Assembly (NCBI GenBank): GCA_001414345.1
Contig: LLCB01000296.1
Span: forward strand, 1-64,000
DNA length: 64,000 nucleotides
From: Hymenoscyphus infarciens
Taxonomy: Eukaryota > Ascomycota > Leotiomycetes > Helotiales > Helotiaceae
Reading direction: 5' to 3'
The notes under the pieces were generated by a model. It had not been told where the DNA came from, did no database searches, and saw only the letters and a list, made by a program, of their open reading frames with translations. Shown piece by piece: positions 1 through 14,969 of this stretch. The number at the start of each line of letters is the position of its first letter. The stretch's first letter is position 1. The position numbers were made by a program, and so were the translations under genes.

Positions 1-600
1 ACTAAAAAGTATTAATAATTATTATAAAGAGTAAATAATCTAGACTTATTAGTCTTCTAGATTCTAAAAAGTCTAAATATTCTATTCTTATTAGTCTATT
101 AGTAACTAAAAAGAATATATAAAGTATAGAATTAATATAAATTCTATACTTATTCGTTTATTAGCTACTAAAAGATATTTATAATTATTATAATTATTAT
201 TATATATAATTTATATATTTTTCTATTACTATTCTATCTTTTTTACTATAAACTATCTAGATAGCTTATATTTATATAACTCTTATAATATGTCTCTATT
301 CTTAGGGTTTCTTATTTTAGACGCTTAATTAATTTAGTATATAGCTATTACGTAAGTACTACGTAGTTATTATATAGAGCTACTACGAATACTAAACTAT
401 ATTACGTTATAACGCTCTAACCTAGTTATATAACTCTTAGGAGAACTAGTTATAACTGGTATAACTTGCTCTAGGTTAAATCGGTATACGTGTAGTACTA
501 TACCGAACCACGTCGCGTCGTAACGCTCTAACCGAGTTATATGACCCTTAGGAGGGCTAGTCATAACCGGTATGACTGGCCCTCCTAAGGGTCGGGGCTC
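1..600. repeat. AT-rich RIP-type DNA at the left edge
   Basis: This stretch is very AT-rich and made largely of TA, TTA and CTA words, with almost no CA or TG dinucleotides, as expected for DNA mutated by RIP. No open frame is recognisable. The composition changes abruptly near position 600, where CA and TG become common again. It is the end of an AT-rich block that continues to the left of the window. Confidence 0.85.
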
Positions 601-610
601 GGTTACTTTT
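409..610 (+). repeat. 111-bp tandem duplication with embedded palindrome
   Basis: Two copies begin with TAACGCTCTAACC, at 410 and 521. They differ mostly by transitions: the left copy has A or T where the right copy has G or C, as if the left copy was hit by RIP and the right one largely spared. The right copy contains a near-perfect inverted repeat at 530-604, with arms of about 35 nt starting AACCGAG and ending CTCGGTT around an ACCGGT centre. The left copy keeps a weaker version (419-477, AACCTAG to CTAGGTT). It may be the end of a transposon, but no transposase is visible. Confidence 0.75.
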
Positions 611-2970
611 GCATGCCCGTGGTGCAGAGTATAGTACCAGCTGGGGGAGGAGGTACAAAGGTACAAAGGTACAAGAGCACTCGCCGACCTCGCTATGGGC
701 CCGGCGTTGAAATCCGACCTTGGATTTCTTTATTCATAGTTCTTACACAAACACAAGATAAGGTTGCGGGAAATCTGGTTCGTGACATAAGAATTGCGGA
801 TTGCGTGGGTTGGCGGGAAGGGATGGCGGAAAGAATCCCGTGGAGATCAGCAATTGTGCAGCATGTCAAGGACGGTAGTTTGTTACGGTAGTTACTCTTG
901 ATTTATTCTCGTCTTCTTCTGTCCTTCTTTTTCTATCTTTAGATGCCGCCATCCTCGAAGTTGCTAAATGTCGAAAGTCTAGTGGTTAGCGTTTTGCATC
1001 TTGATTTTCTTGGTCGCCGGTGATCGGCGGGTGGTTAATTGGTAGGTAATTGGTGACATTGGATTGGAAGTTTTTTGGGGGGTCTTATTTTGCAATATTG
1101 GGGAATTTGACCGTCGCAATACGAATTGGACTTGCTTGCAGCTTTCTTCATGTTGATTTCTGGCTTGGATGATTTTCGCTGCATGTGACTTGCCTCTACA
1201 ATTGGTTATCGGCGGGATAAATTAAATCTTGTCTCCCGAGGGGATTTGGGAAGAAACGACTTTGTTGACTCTCGACGAGACACACGCTCCTTCCGACACC
1301 AAGGGGAGACTCAAGATTGCTCCTTCTAGAGTCGTTCTTTGGCTGACCTCCGCCTCTCGACCTACCTATCCACCATAGAATCTCCATGGGAGGTCGCTTC
1401 CATCTTCCCTCTTTGAACCCATCTGCTATAATATTTATCGCACCTCTCGATACAGCATCAATATTATCCATGCCCGAGTATGGTAGTGGTTATCATGAAA
1501 CAATAAGGGAGGTGACTTTAAAATTTTGTCATCGCGCTTTTTTTTTTTCGCAACATAGGTCGGACCCCGCACTTTGATTTTCGTACTTCTCCTGTATTCG
1601 TCTCTAAGCACCTGTCAACATTCGGCTTATAATGCCACCATGAGGTGGGAAAACAGTTATCACGCTTCTAAGTTATTCATGAACGTTATCCTTGGCAGTC
1701 GAAAACCGAAAGCCTCGGACAAACGAGACCACCCTTACTCTTTCCGCAGTAGTCCTATGGCTTGTCACCAGGATGGAGAGATGCTTGTTGGACCTGATTA
1801 CTGTTCGAGTTGTATATTGCCAGTCAGCCTTCAAGCGTGAACCACCGAAAGTAAACCCACGTTGGGAGCCAGAGTCCATTTGCTGAGACCCTAAGGAACT
1901 TCAACTCTGCTGTTTTGCCCCAGTTTTGTAACAACTTGTTGTCTAAGCTTTTCTTTTCGTCGTCCTATGAGGCTCAAGTACAAAATTCTTCTTATCAATT
2001 ACTCGATTTCCGTTGTGTGTAGTAGGTTTTGGCAGTTCATGGGTATCTTGAGCGTGTGCTCCGATGAGCTTCGTAGCGTTGCTGTCTCAAATAATAAGGG
2101 GGCTGGGATAATTGAGGAGGTTGGGAAAATTGCTTTCCGTACCCTTTAATTGTCTAACTCTTACAGAGGAAGCAGTTATTCATTTGGATAGGCTGTTGTT
2201 CTGTAAGTAAACCACCCGTGAGATACCAAAAAATCTCTCCACATATTGCGTGCACACCCATTCACGTGGTACCATTCCCCCTTTTGGATTGAGATGCATC
2301 TTTTCGTTGTATGTTCTCTCGATGGACATTAAAAGTGGCAGTAAGTTTCTAATTTCAAGTACCAAATACTTTGGGATCATTGAATTTGATTGTTAATATT
2401 CTAACTTGCTTAAGAAAATCAAATTGAATGACTCTAAAACGCTGGAATAACGAGAGCTAAGAAGGCAAAGCAATGATTTATTTACTGCTGCTTTTAATGT
2501 CTATACATTGTTCACGATTGGTTGGTTATCGATTGCTTCGGCGACTTTGTTGGAATCATTGGTTTATGCTTCGTTTCTTTGTAAAGTAAGATCTTATGCT
2601 ACACCTGTTTAGATATTAGTCTAGCGAGAAATTATTTGTCAACATACATTGCGAAATGACATGGCATGTTCGCCCCGCGTTCTCTTCCCGTTCTTTTTAA
2701 CAATTCTTACAACTTCCAGTTCTACCCATGCCCTTTTTATTCGATCAGAATCACACAACAATATTGAAACAAACCATAGTTGGGTCAAATGGCCGTACGG
2801 AAAGACTCAAGATAATGCTCCAAATGAATCGTGAGCGCTGTCAAAGAGTCTCGGTATCATGAAATTAAGTACTGATTTGCATGAAGTCTAAAAGGATGTA
2901 CCTAAGTAAAAGTCTCCAATCAGTCTATTTGAGAAAGTTAACTTGAAGCCATAGCATCATATAATCTTTC
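611..2970. other. Intergenic DNA with no gene seen
   Basis: Composition is normal and CA and TG are frequent. Only short open frames occur, none with recognisable domains, intron structure or family motifs. A small run of GGTACAAAG units lies at 652-676. This may be old, decayed intergenic DNA or hold an unrecognised non-coding transcript. Confidence 0.6.
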
Positions 2971-2975
2971 AGTTG

Positions 2976-3310
2976 TCCCAGTAGTGTAGGGTATCCGAAA
3001 AGTACATTTCATATCGGATCAAACTGTTAGTGAGGTAAGCTTTCAGTGAATGTTGTATTCAGAAGTTTTGTTACATGTCGCACTTTTCTAAAAAATCCCA
3101 AACAATCTGAGTTATTCCAAACCTATTTAAAAAGATCAGATTATCTCCCTTAGTAAGGAACGCCTGAAGTGAATTCTGTCTTTTGAGTTCTGTTATACAG
3201 CGCAATTTTTCAAATGTCCCAAGCAGCCTGGATTATTTAAAAAGACCAGACGAATTTATTCTTGGAAAGCGTTATGTGAAAGCTACGCCTGAAGATTTGT
3301 TGGAAGTGGT
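2976..3310 (+). repeat. Three diverged tandem copies of a ~120-bp unit
   Basis: Copies start at TCCCA at 2976, 3096 and 3217, giving a period of 120-121 bp. Shared landmarks follow in order: a TTTAAAAAGA(T/C)CAGA segment (copies 2 and 3), a GCCTGAAG-like segment, and a GTT(A)CA..CGCA segment. Copies are highly diverged with small indels. No coding potential is obvious. Confidence 0.6.
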
Positions 3311-3462
3311 AAGTGTCTGAAATTAACTGAGAGAGAAATCCAGATATAAAATAGCGAATATACGTCAGGTTTTTAAGATGAGGCTTTTGGGTCTCTCCCT
3401 TCAGGTTTGAGGTTATCTTTTTATATTGTCGATAGTACGATCAGTTTCGGATAGCGTCTGCA

Positions 3463-3664
3463 GCTATTTGTAGGCCACCGTCTAATACCTACATCTTGTA
3501 GAAATATGTTGTAGAAAAGTCGAGCTATTTGTAGTTTACGCCATTGAAGGAAGTTGAACTATCCTTAGCTTGATTAGTAATAAGTAGCGACCAAAAAGGC
3601 AGGCTATTCGTAGGTTACCCATGATTTTCACTTTGGTAATAATTCCAGCTATTGGTAGGTCACC
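3463..3664 (+). repeat. Four degenerate GCTATTNGTAGGTNACC repeats upstream of eS19
   Basis: Related 17-mers occur at 3463-3479, 3524-3540, 3603-3619 and 3648-3664, all on the plus strand. The first and last are followed by similar sequence (CTAATACCTACATCTTG versus CCAATACCCACATCTGG), so they belong to a longer duplicated segment of about 45 bp. They lie 230-430 bp upstream of the eS19 start codon. They may be decayed repeats or multimerised regulatory sites. Confidence 0.6.
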
Positions 3665-3890
3665 TACCAATACCCACATCTGGTGGAAAATCTTGTCGAG
3701 GGTTCTGGAACGATATGTCTCCACTTATCGGATGCTCGGAACCGAGTTATCGGCTCACATGACTGCCAAGACTCCCCTCGCCTAGCCCACACAATGATTT
3801 CAATCGTGATTTTCTCCAGTCTTACCTCGACTTTCCCATCCGCAAAAATTCGACACGACAACCCCTCGAATACCCAATCCCACCGCAAAA

Positions 3891-4723
3891 ATGACCGGAG
3901 GAGTTTCTGTTCGCGATGTTGATGTGAGTATAGTTACGCCCTGCGATTGAGAGGAGGACACACATACTGGAGGATCGCGAAAGATGGAAAAAGCTTGAAC
4001 GCCGGTTGCGCTACGACAAATTCCTTTTCAACGCGCAACCTCCCTCGATCTCTCGAATGAATATACACATGAGCAGGCGCGAGGGGGTCGGAGAGACCTC
4101 TGCTGACGGAATAATGCTGATACGAGGGGTGAAATGCAGGCGCAAAAGTTCATCAACGCATACTCTGCTTTCTTGAAGAGACAGGGAAAGCTTCCAATTC
4201 CAGGTATGAACATTGCGCTTTTACTACTATTTTACCTTCCATTCAAACTCCTCTTCTCTCAATTCCGCAGATTCAGCGTACGTTGTTATGCTAACATATC
4301 TCAGGTTGGGTTGATACCGTCAAGACCGGTCCAGCTAAGGAGCTCCCACCTCAATCCATCGATTGGTTCTACGTTCGTGCCGCCTCTATCGCTCGTCACG
4401 TCTACCTCCGCAAAACCGTCGGTGTCGGTCGTCTACGAAAGGTCCACGGATCTACCCGCAACCGTGGATCCCGCCCATCGCATCACGTTGATGCTTCCGG
4501 AAGCGTTGACCGTAAGGTTATGCAAGCTCTTGAGAAGATTGGTGTTTTGGAGCAGGATGAGGACAAGGGAGGTCGCCGTATCACACAATCTGGACAACGT
4601 GATTTGGATCGTAAGTTTTGCCTCCAGTACCAAGGAGATGATTGAACTTTTACTAATACTTCTTCTTCAGGTATCGCACAAACCACCATTGAGGCCGATG
4701 AGGAAGATGATGATGACGAGTAA
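3891..4723 (+). CDS. RPS19: 40S ribosomal protein eS19 (RPS19)
   Basis: The gene encodes 151 residues in four exons: 3891-3923, 4140-4203, 4305-4610 and 4671-4723. The introns (216, 101 and 60 nt) have GT-AG ends, and intron 2 has a TGCTAAC branch point. The product is a structural protein of the small ribosomal subunit head, needed for 18S rRNA maturation. Family hallmarks include an N-terminal VRDVDAQKFI segment, PGWVDTVKTG, SIDWFYVRAASIARHVYLR, VGRLRKVHGS and SGQRDLDRIA, ending in an acidic EEDDDDE tail. The length matches fungal eS19. The start is set by the family N terminus and by the short first exon of 11 codons, typical of fungal ribosomal protein genes. A TC-rich leader lies upstream. 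The next gene, ARO1, converges on it from 1.7 kb away. Confidence 0.98.
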
Positions 4724-4789
4724 ATGCATTACACCGGGTCTTGATATGGAGTGGGGGGTTCCTGCATTTGGCTTTCTAGGAGTTTCGAA

Positions 4790-4795
4790 AATAAA
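4790..4795 (+). terminator. Putative poly(A) signal of RPS19
   Basis: AATAAA lies 67 nt after the RPS19 stop codon, within an A-rich stretch, a plausible polyadenylation signal. This is sequence inference only. Confidence 0.45.
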
Positions 4796-6430
4796 AGAAG
4801 CATTCTGACAGTCATCAACCTGTTTCTCACACGTTTTTGCTATGATACCTGGCGTCTTGAGGATAAATGAAAATCTTTTACACTCTCAAGTAGCGCAAGT
4901 GATATCGATGTGCTATTCTTTTTGTTATAGCGTGCATTTGATAACATCATTCTCAATCAACTTTTCGAACTTAACGAAAGGCCAAAGCATCTACACTGTC
5001 CAGCGTTTCTCAGTCATTACCCATTTCCCGATCACATTCCTTCCACATACCGACCGTTGCTGGTTGCCGTAAAGAGGGATGTCATTTCATTGAAATCATT
5101 GAGATCGGAAATCAATCCTAAGTGTTGTTGTTCGCTGGTATTGAAAGTTCGGTTGAAGGTGAGAAAAGGCGACCGGGGGGAGGGGGTTTAAGGCGCCGTA
5201 CTTATATGCGTGAAATTGTGTTTACGGTCATTCCACCGTAGCAAAAAAGGGACTGGGTTCTCAAGTCCTAACATTTATGAACTTCAAAGGATACTTTCCA
5301 TTAGCGTGGATTCAATAAGCAATGACGAGGAACCTCCTATCAACAATAAGAAGCAGGGAGCGTACCGTTCCTAGACTTGGATGGAATCTCCTAAATCTCC
5401 TAGAAGAGATGCTAAGGCTGAACTGAACTTTTAGTGGGTAAAGGAAGATCGGGGATTTATTGGCGAACGAGAGGCAGAGTTCTAGAGGAAAATTGAGAAT
5501 ATTGAACGTATCTTGTTCTGTTGTCAATTGTCGGGTAGCAGTTATATTATCAAGGTGTTGGCTGGTTGATATTGTATACCGAGATAACCTAGATTTGGTG
5601 CCTGAGTTTACAGTCTGTCCATCCACGAGGCTGAAAACACTTCACGTAGGCGAGGAAATCAGGTGAGTTTTAATGTTTTCTACCGAGCTTGGACATAGAG
5701 CTTGAAGTGTTTATATAGCAGCTTCAAAAGTGGGTTGCGGGTAGTAAGTGGAATCTCTGTAGGAGCCTTCATCATCTTTCCGGATACTTCACTACAAGAT
5801 ACTACGTACTACGTAGTTTCAATCAATCATACGACCGGTGGAAGATAGTTGACTGGGTGGCACCTCATTATTCCAACTCTTCTGAAACAACCTTGAGTCT
5901 TTTTCAACTTGCGCACTACCGAACGCCACTTACCACTGTCGAAGCTGGAAGGAGTAAGAGGTATGGGCAAATTCAAGCTCTTAAGAACGCCTTCTAATAT
6001 CCGACTTCCAAATGAGACTAGTGAGGGGTATAGGACTTGAGCACCTGTAGTCTGCTCTTCTCGGAAATCCGAATGGTTTATTCTGAAGAGTTAGTACAAT
6101 TAAGTTTACACTTTCCCAATTCTTCTAGAATTGTTGGAACAATTATAGAAAAGAGAGTGCTACGGTCACTAATTTTTGTCGCCCATGGTGGACTATACCA
6201 GCACAATAATACAAAGTCTGATCAGTTTACAATCAAAACAGATAAATCATGAAATAAGGAAGTCTCATCTATAGATTATATCTCCTTGAATTTATGACGC
6301 TAACGCTTTTGACAATCCTTTCTTTCAAAAGTAATTTTGTCTACCTAGTCTCGCTTTTTTGTTCACACCCCTGTTCTAGAGCAGCCAAGCAAATCAAGGC
6401 AAACAAACCAAAGAGTACGCCCTAAAAGAA
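4796..6430. other. Intergenic region between convergent RPS19 and ARO1
   Basis: About 1.6 kb of normal-composition DNA. It holds only short open frames without recognisable motifs. A TACGTACTACGTAG short palindromic run sits near 5803-5816. Nothing else can be supported. Confidence 0.6.
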
Positions 6431-11383
<4,953 letters not shown>

Positions 11384-11584
11384 TATGGATTTCTGCCAAT
11401 TCACCTCACCGCCTTTCAATTTCATTCCAGATTTCTCTGCCGACACCGGCGGGACCCACACAGCTCACTCAACCTATCAACGTAGCTCCCTTACACACGT
11501 ACAACCTATAAGTGACAGCCCGAGGTACATACTTCCGTATTTTAAACACTTTAGACCAGGTATTTTCGGACAATCATGTTCTCC

Positions 11585-11590
11585 GAGTCA
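11585..11590. promoter_or_regulatory. GAGTCA, second putative Gcn4/Cpc1 site upstream of ARO1
   Basis: This is the reverse complement of TGACTC, 374 bp upstream of the ARO1 start codon. It is weaker evidence than the proximal site because of distance and because a 6-mer can occur by chance. Confidence 0.3.
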
Positions 11591-12477
11591 TTGATCTCAA
11601 GAAATGTTGCACCAGCGAGAGGTATTTACAGCTTATTTTAGTCATATTCCATTATAAATATTACAATGGAACACTGCCCGCTAATTACATCGCAGAGAGA
11701 GTACTTACACAACAGCACTTGTCAAAAGGTAGATGTTACTGTTTTCCCGGCCTGTATTTCCTGCTAGGTCTATATTTACCTTGTCTGGATGCTCAATGAA
11801 CTACTCTTTAACGCTTGGAAAAGATGGTGCAGACTAATGTGTTCACAACACGGAGAAGTAGGGTTACCTTCAGTAAGCTATAGTCAGAAAGCGTTGCAGC
11901 TACTCAATAGCAGTTGTCAAAGTTATAGCTTTCACTTCCAGGTTTATACTTACCTTGTCCGTTTGCCGACTGCTAGAATCATTTAAATCGACGGTTCGTT
12001 GGACTACGCTTTAACGCTTGGAACTATTTATACGAAAGAAGTCCGGTAGAAACGCATGGCATGTCAACCAACAATTTTTCGGTCTTGATACCCGAGATCG
12101 AGTTAGAAAGGGGTTCTTTTAATACCGATCGTGGTACCGAGAACGAGAAACCTAGGTAGAAGATGACTCTTCCAGTGTAGTGTCGTTATCGAGTTGCAGC
12201 ATTGACTGGATGTAGGTGAGTTATAAAGAGGGTATGCTAGTCAATTTTTCGTGAGTTTCCTAATAGAGAATGGAAACAAGTGGTTTACTCAAATTAAGAC
12301 TAACTGCAAGCTCTCCAAACACCACAATTCTCATTACTCGAAAACTATTATCCAAGAGCTTGAATGAGACTCAAGGAACTAGGTTTTTAATTTTTTTTAC
12401 TTTCGCGAACAATAGTTGTAATTATTCCAGACAGCTTCGCACAATCGAGGTAAAGGTAAGTGTTTAGAGAGTAATTA
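11591..12477 (+). repeat. Intergenic DNA with an imperfect ~185-bp duplication
   Basis: Two segments recur in order. AGGTYTATAYTTACCTTGTC is at 11766-11785 and 11940-11959. CTACKCTTTAACGCTTGGAA is at 11801-11820 and 12004-12023. Weaker similarity (TTGTCAAA) precedes each. The spacing between the paired segments differs (an extra ~29 bp in copy 2). No gene is recognisable here. Confidence 0.55.
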
Positions 12478-13158
12478 GAGCGTCCTGTATATACCAAAAG
12501 CCGGAATTAACTAAATCGTAAATCATAAATCGCAAATCGCAAATTACAAAAGTTAAGAGACATAGTAAATCTTAAACTATATTACTCTATTCTCTTGCTC
12601 TCTTACTCTCTTACTCTCTTACTCTCTTACTCTCTTACTCTCTTACTCTCTTACTCTCTTATTCTATTCTTCTATATATTACGTATACTAAGAGAGTGTA
12701 GGAGAGAGTAGGAGAAGGATAAGAGTAAGGTAAGGGGGTGAGTGAACATTCTAGGGGAAGGTTTTTCCTAGCGTAGGTAAGGGGAGTTTAGAGTAAACAT
12801 TCCCTCTACTCTTCCCCTCTTCCCTCTTCCCTCTTCCCTTCTTTCTCTTTCTCCCTTATTTATCTAAAAATAATAGGAATAATACGATATAAGAGTTAGG
12901 TAATAAGGATTAATAGTAAGGAGGCAATGTTACTACTATACACGTAATACTTATTCTCTCTCTCTATCCTTTAATTAGTTACTATAGTTAAGACTATCAA
13001 CTCTTAATATAGAGAGGGGGAGAGAGAGGAGAAGGAGAGAGAGAGAACTTAAATTAAAAAATATTATATTTTATACTTATAAAAAGTAATACTTTACGAT
13101 TTACGATTTACGATTTACGATTTAGTCGTTTCTGACTTTTGGTATATACGGGATGCTG
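12478..13158. mobile_element. 681-bp TIR element flanked by TA (MITE-like, Tc1/mariner type)
   Basis: The two ends form terminal inverted repeats of about 60 bp. The outer 18-23 bp contain GTATATACCAAAAG, then GAAWYRACTAAATCGTAAATC, and each arm continues into AAATCGY heptamer repeats (12511-12547 and 13093-13124). Arm differences are mainly transitions. The element is flanked by TA on both sides (12476-12477 and 13159-13160), the target duplication of Tc1/mariner elements. The interior is low-complexity (TCTTACTC)n and CT- or GA-rich tracts with no transposase, so it would be non-autonomous. Superfamily assignment is inferred from the TA flanks only. Confidence 0.72.
12591..12662 (+). repeat. 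(TCTTACTC)n microsatellite inside the TIR element
   Basis: An 8-bp unit is repeated about eight to nine times, nearly perfectly. It lies just inside the left terminal inverted repeat. Confidence 0.9.
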
Positions 13159-13160
13159 TA

Positions 13161-14124
13161 GTCTTCTACATAAGCGAAAAAGTTCTCTAAAACCAAACGC
13201 GCTGAGATGTTTTCATAACGACTACAAACATCTACTACTCGCAAGCGACTCACCCGGTAACTCTCTTTCAGAGAAAGATGGGGTTACCCGTAAGATTTCA
13301 ACTACGAAAATAGGGATTTCGGTTCACCAGGAAGTGATGGTATTCAATACCATGTTATTTTATAAATTTCGGCGGAAGATACTACTTCCTGTTAATACCT
13401 GGGACTAATTTTGGAAGTGGGTAAACAAAAGTGGGAGATACCAAGGGTTTTTATCTGACTTTGGTTATGACAACTTAGACAGTATCCCTATTTTGGCTAC
13501 CTTTTGCGTCAGACGTGGATTCTGTTACCTCCTAGTGGAAGCTTTCAATTATTCTAGTTCTATGTTTGATATTATGGGGTTTTCGAGCTGTCTCTTTGCT
13601 TGTTCTATTATTTTGAAAAACGACTTAAGATAGATTCTTGAATTGGTCAGAATAGATTTTGTGCAGCCTAAAAACTACTCGAGAAATCTGTATTACCAAC
13701 AACTGGAAACTCCCAGCACCGGCTAAAGCCGAATTACTAGTTGCGTACATATGTATCCATACGGCACAATTGTGCAAACAAACATTGAGTACAGTCAGCG
13801 TTGATGTCAGAATATACGTGCCGACTTGGACCCAGCCCAACACAGCAATGCTCGTAATTGTAGTCCATATGTACACCATAGTTTATATCTGAGTTGGTAG
13901 TAACTTCGGGTTGGATTTGTTATGGTTGGATCTGACCCAACGCACACTTCATAAAATACGATTCTCATTGAACCATTGGGTTCACTGGGCTGGGAAATTT
14001 CCACCAACTCCCCCCAGAATAATGTACTGATTTGAATTTAGGGGAGAAAAATAAATGAGAAGGCAAAGGTAGTTCTGCTTCTTTCACTCAACGCCTCGCT
14101 CAAAGGGTTTTCAACATCGTCACA
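13161..14124. other. Intergenic DNA with no gene seen
   Basis: Composition is normal. Short overlapping frames on both strands carry no recognisable domains, and no intron-exon model can be supported. Confidence 0.55.
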
Positions 14125-14467
14125 ATGAAGCTTCTCTCCCTCTTGGCGTCATATCAGCAGTCTCCGCGCACTTTCCTCTCGAGGTCCTCAAAAGAGATAC
14201 CTCCTCATTCCAAACCGGCACAACAACCACCATCCCCTCTACAGCCATCACAGGTGATGTACTCATAACCTCCTCTCCAAAGCCTCCAACCTCGACGGTC
14301 CCCAAATATTAGGGGTCAATTCAACATCCTGGGTTTGGTGGTATTTCGACGCCATCTCCCAAGACCTCAATACCTCTATCTCAATAATATTCTTCAACGC
14401 CCTCTCAACTAGCTTTCCGAACCTCCATCCAAATCCAAATCCAAATTTTATAGGTTCCAGGTGTTAA
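14125..14467 (+). pseudogene. Truncated, frameshifted secreted CrtC-like (lipocalin-fold) protein gene
   Basis: An ATG at 14125 starts a signal-peptide-like MKLLSLLA. The frame shifts near 14150 into AVSAHFPLEVLKRDTSSF, which has a signal-peptidase-like AVSA and a Lys-Arg site. It shifts again near 14270 into SKASNLDGPQILGVN and then STSWVWWYFDAISQDL, ending at TAA 14465-14467. The WWYFDA(I/V)S motif followed by a hydrophobic strand resembles the N-terminal half of the fungal hydroxyneurosporene-synthase-like family, which includes Diels-Alderase-type proteins. Family members are several hundred residues long, so most of the C terminus is missing. Two frameshifts and truncation make a functional product unlikely. 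The family call rests on motif memory and is moderate. Confidence 0.55.
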
Positions 14468-14969
14468 CAAAGAGCATCTTGGCTGATAGAGCGCCGAGCT
14501 ATATTAGGTGGAGTGGGGTGATGGAGGGAAGGGTTGGTGGCGAAGAGTTGAAGGGCGGCTAGGCTTTGTATGAGTAGTTTAAGATGGTTGCCAAGTGAAG
14601 CAGGGAGTCTTAAATGAGCTGTTGGGAGATTAACACAAAAGAGATCTTTGAGGTAATGGGATAAAGTCCTCCAAAACAGGGAATATCCTGAAAGCGCTGA
14701 AGCCTCCATCACTTAATATAATCCAAAGGGGAAAAACAATTGCCATTCTTCGTACAAACATGAAGGGCAAAAGGGTAGGTATTACGTAGTCCAGCTCTCA
14801 TCCACAATTTTCAAACGCCATTCATCATCCTGCGTTCGTATACAAGCAGCCATGCGTGATGCTCATGATTATCATCCAGAAAGAAAAGGAAAGAAAAACC
14901 CCCCCTGGCTATGCCAAACATTGGGATATTCGCCTGGCTCGCACTATTGGAGCCAGAAATGAATATGTG
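14468..14969. other. Short region with one unassigned minus-strand frame
   Basis: A minus-strand frame runs from ATG 14709 to 14464 (81 codons, Leu- and His-rich). I do not recognise it and see no supporting splice sites. It directly abuts the broken gene to the left and may be debris from the same decay event. I would not call it a gene. Confidence 0.3.

Noticed and set aside
613..2149. Possible small genes in the left intergenic region
   Set aside because: Frames are short, overlap on both strands, and lack motifs or a splice model.
4134..4808. A 224-codon plus-strand frame across the RPS19 locus
   Set aside because: It reads through RPS19 introns and uses the wrong frame over exon 3; the spliced four-exon model gives the full eS19 protein.
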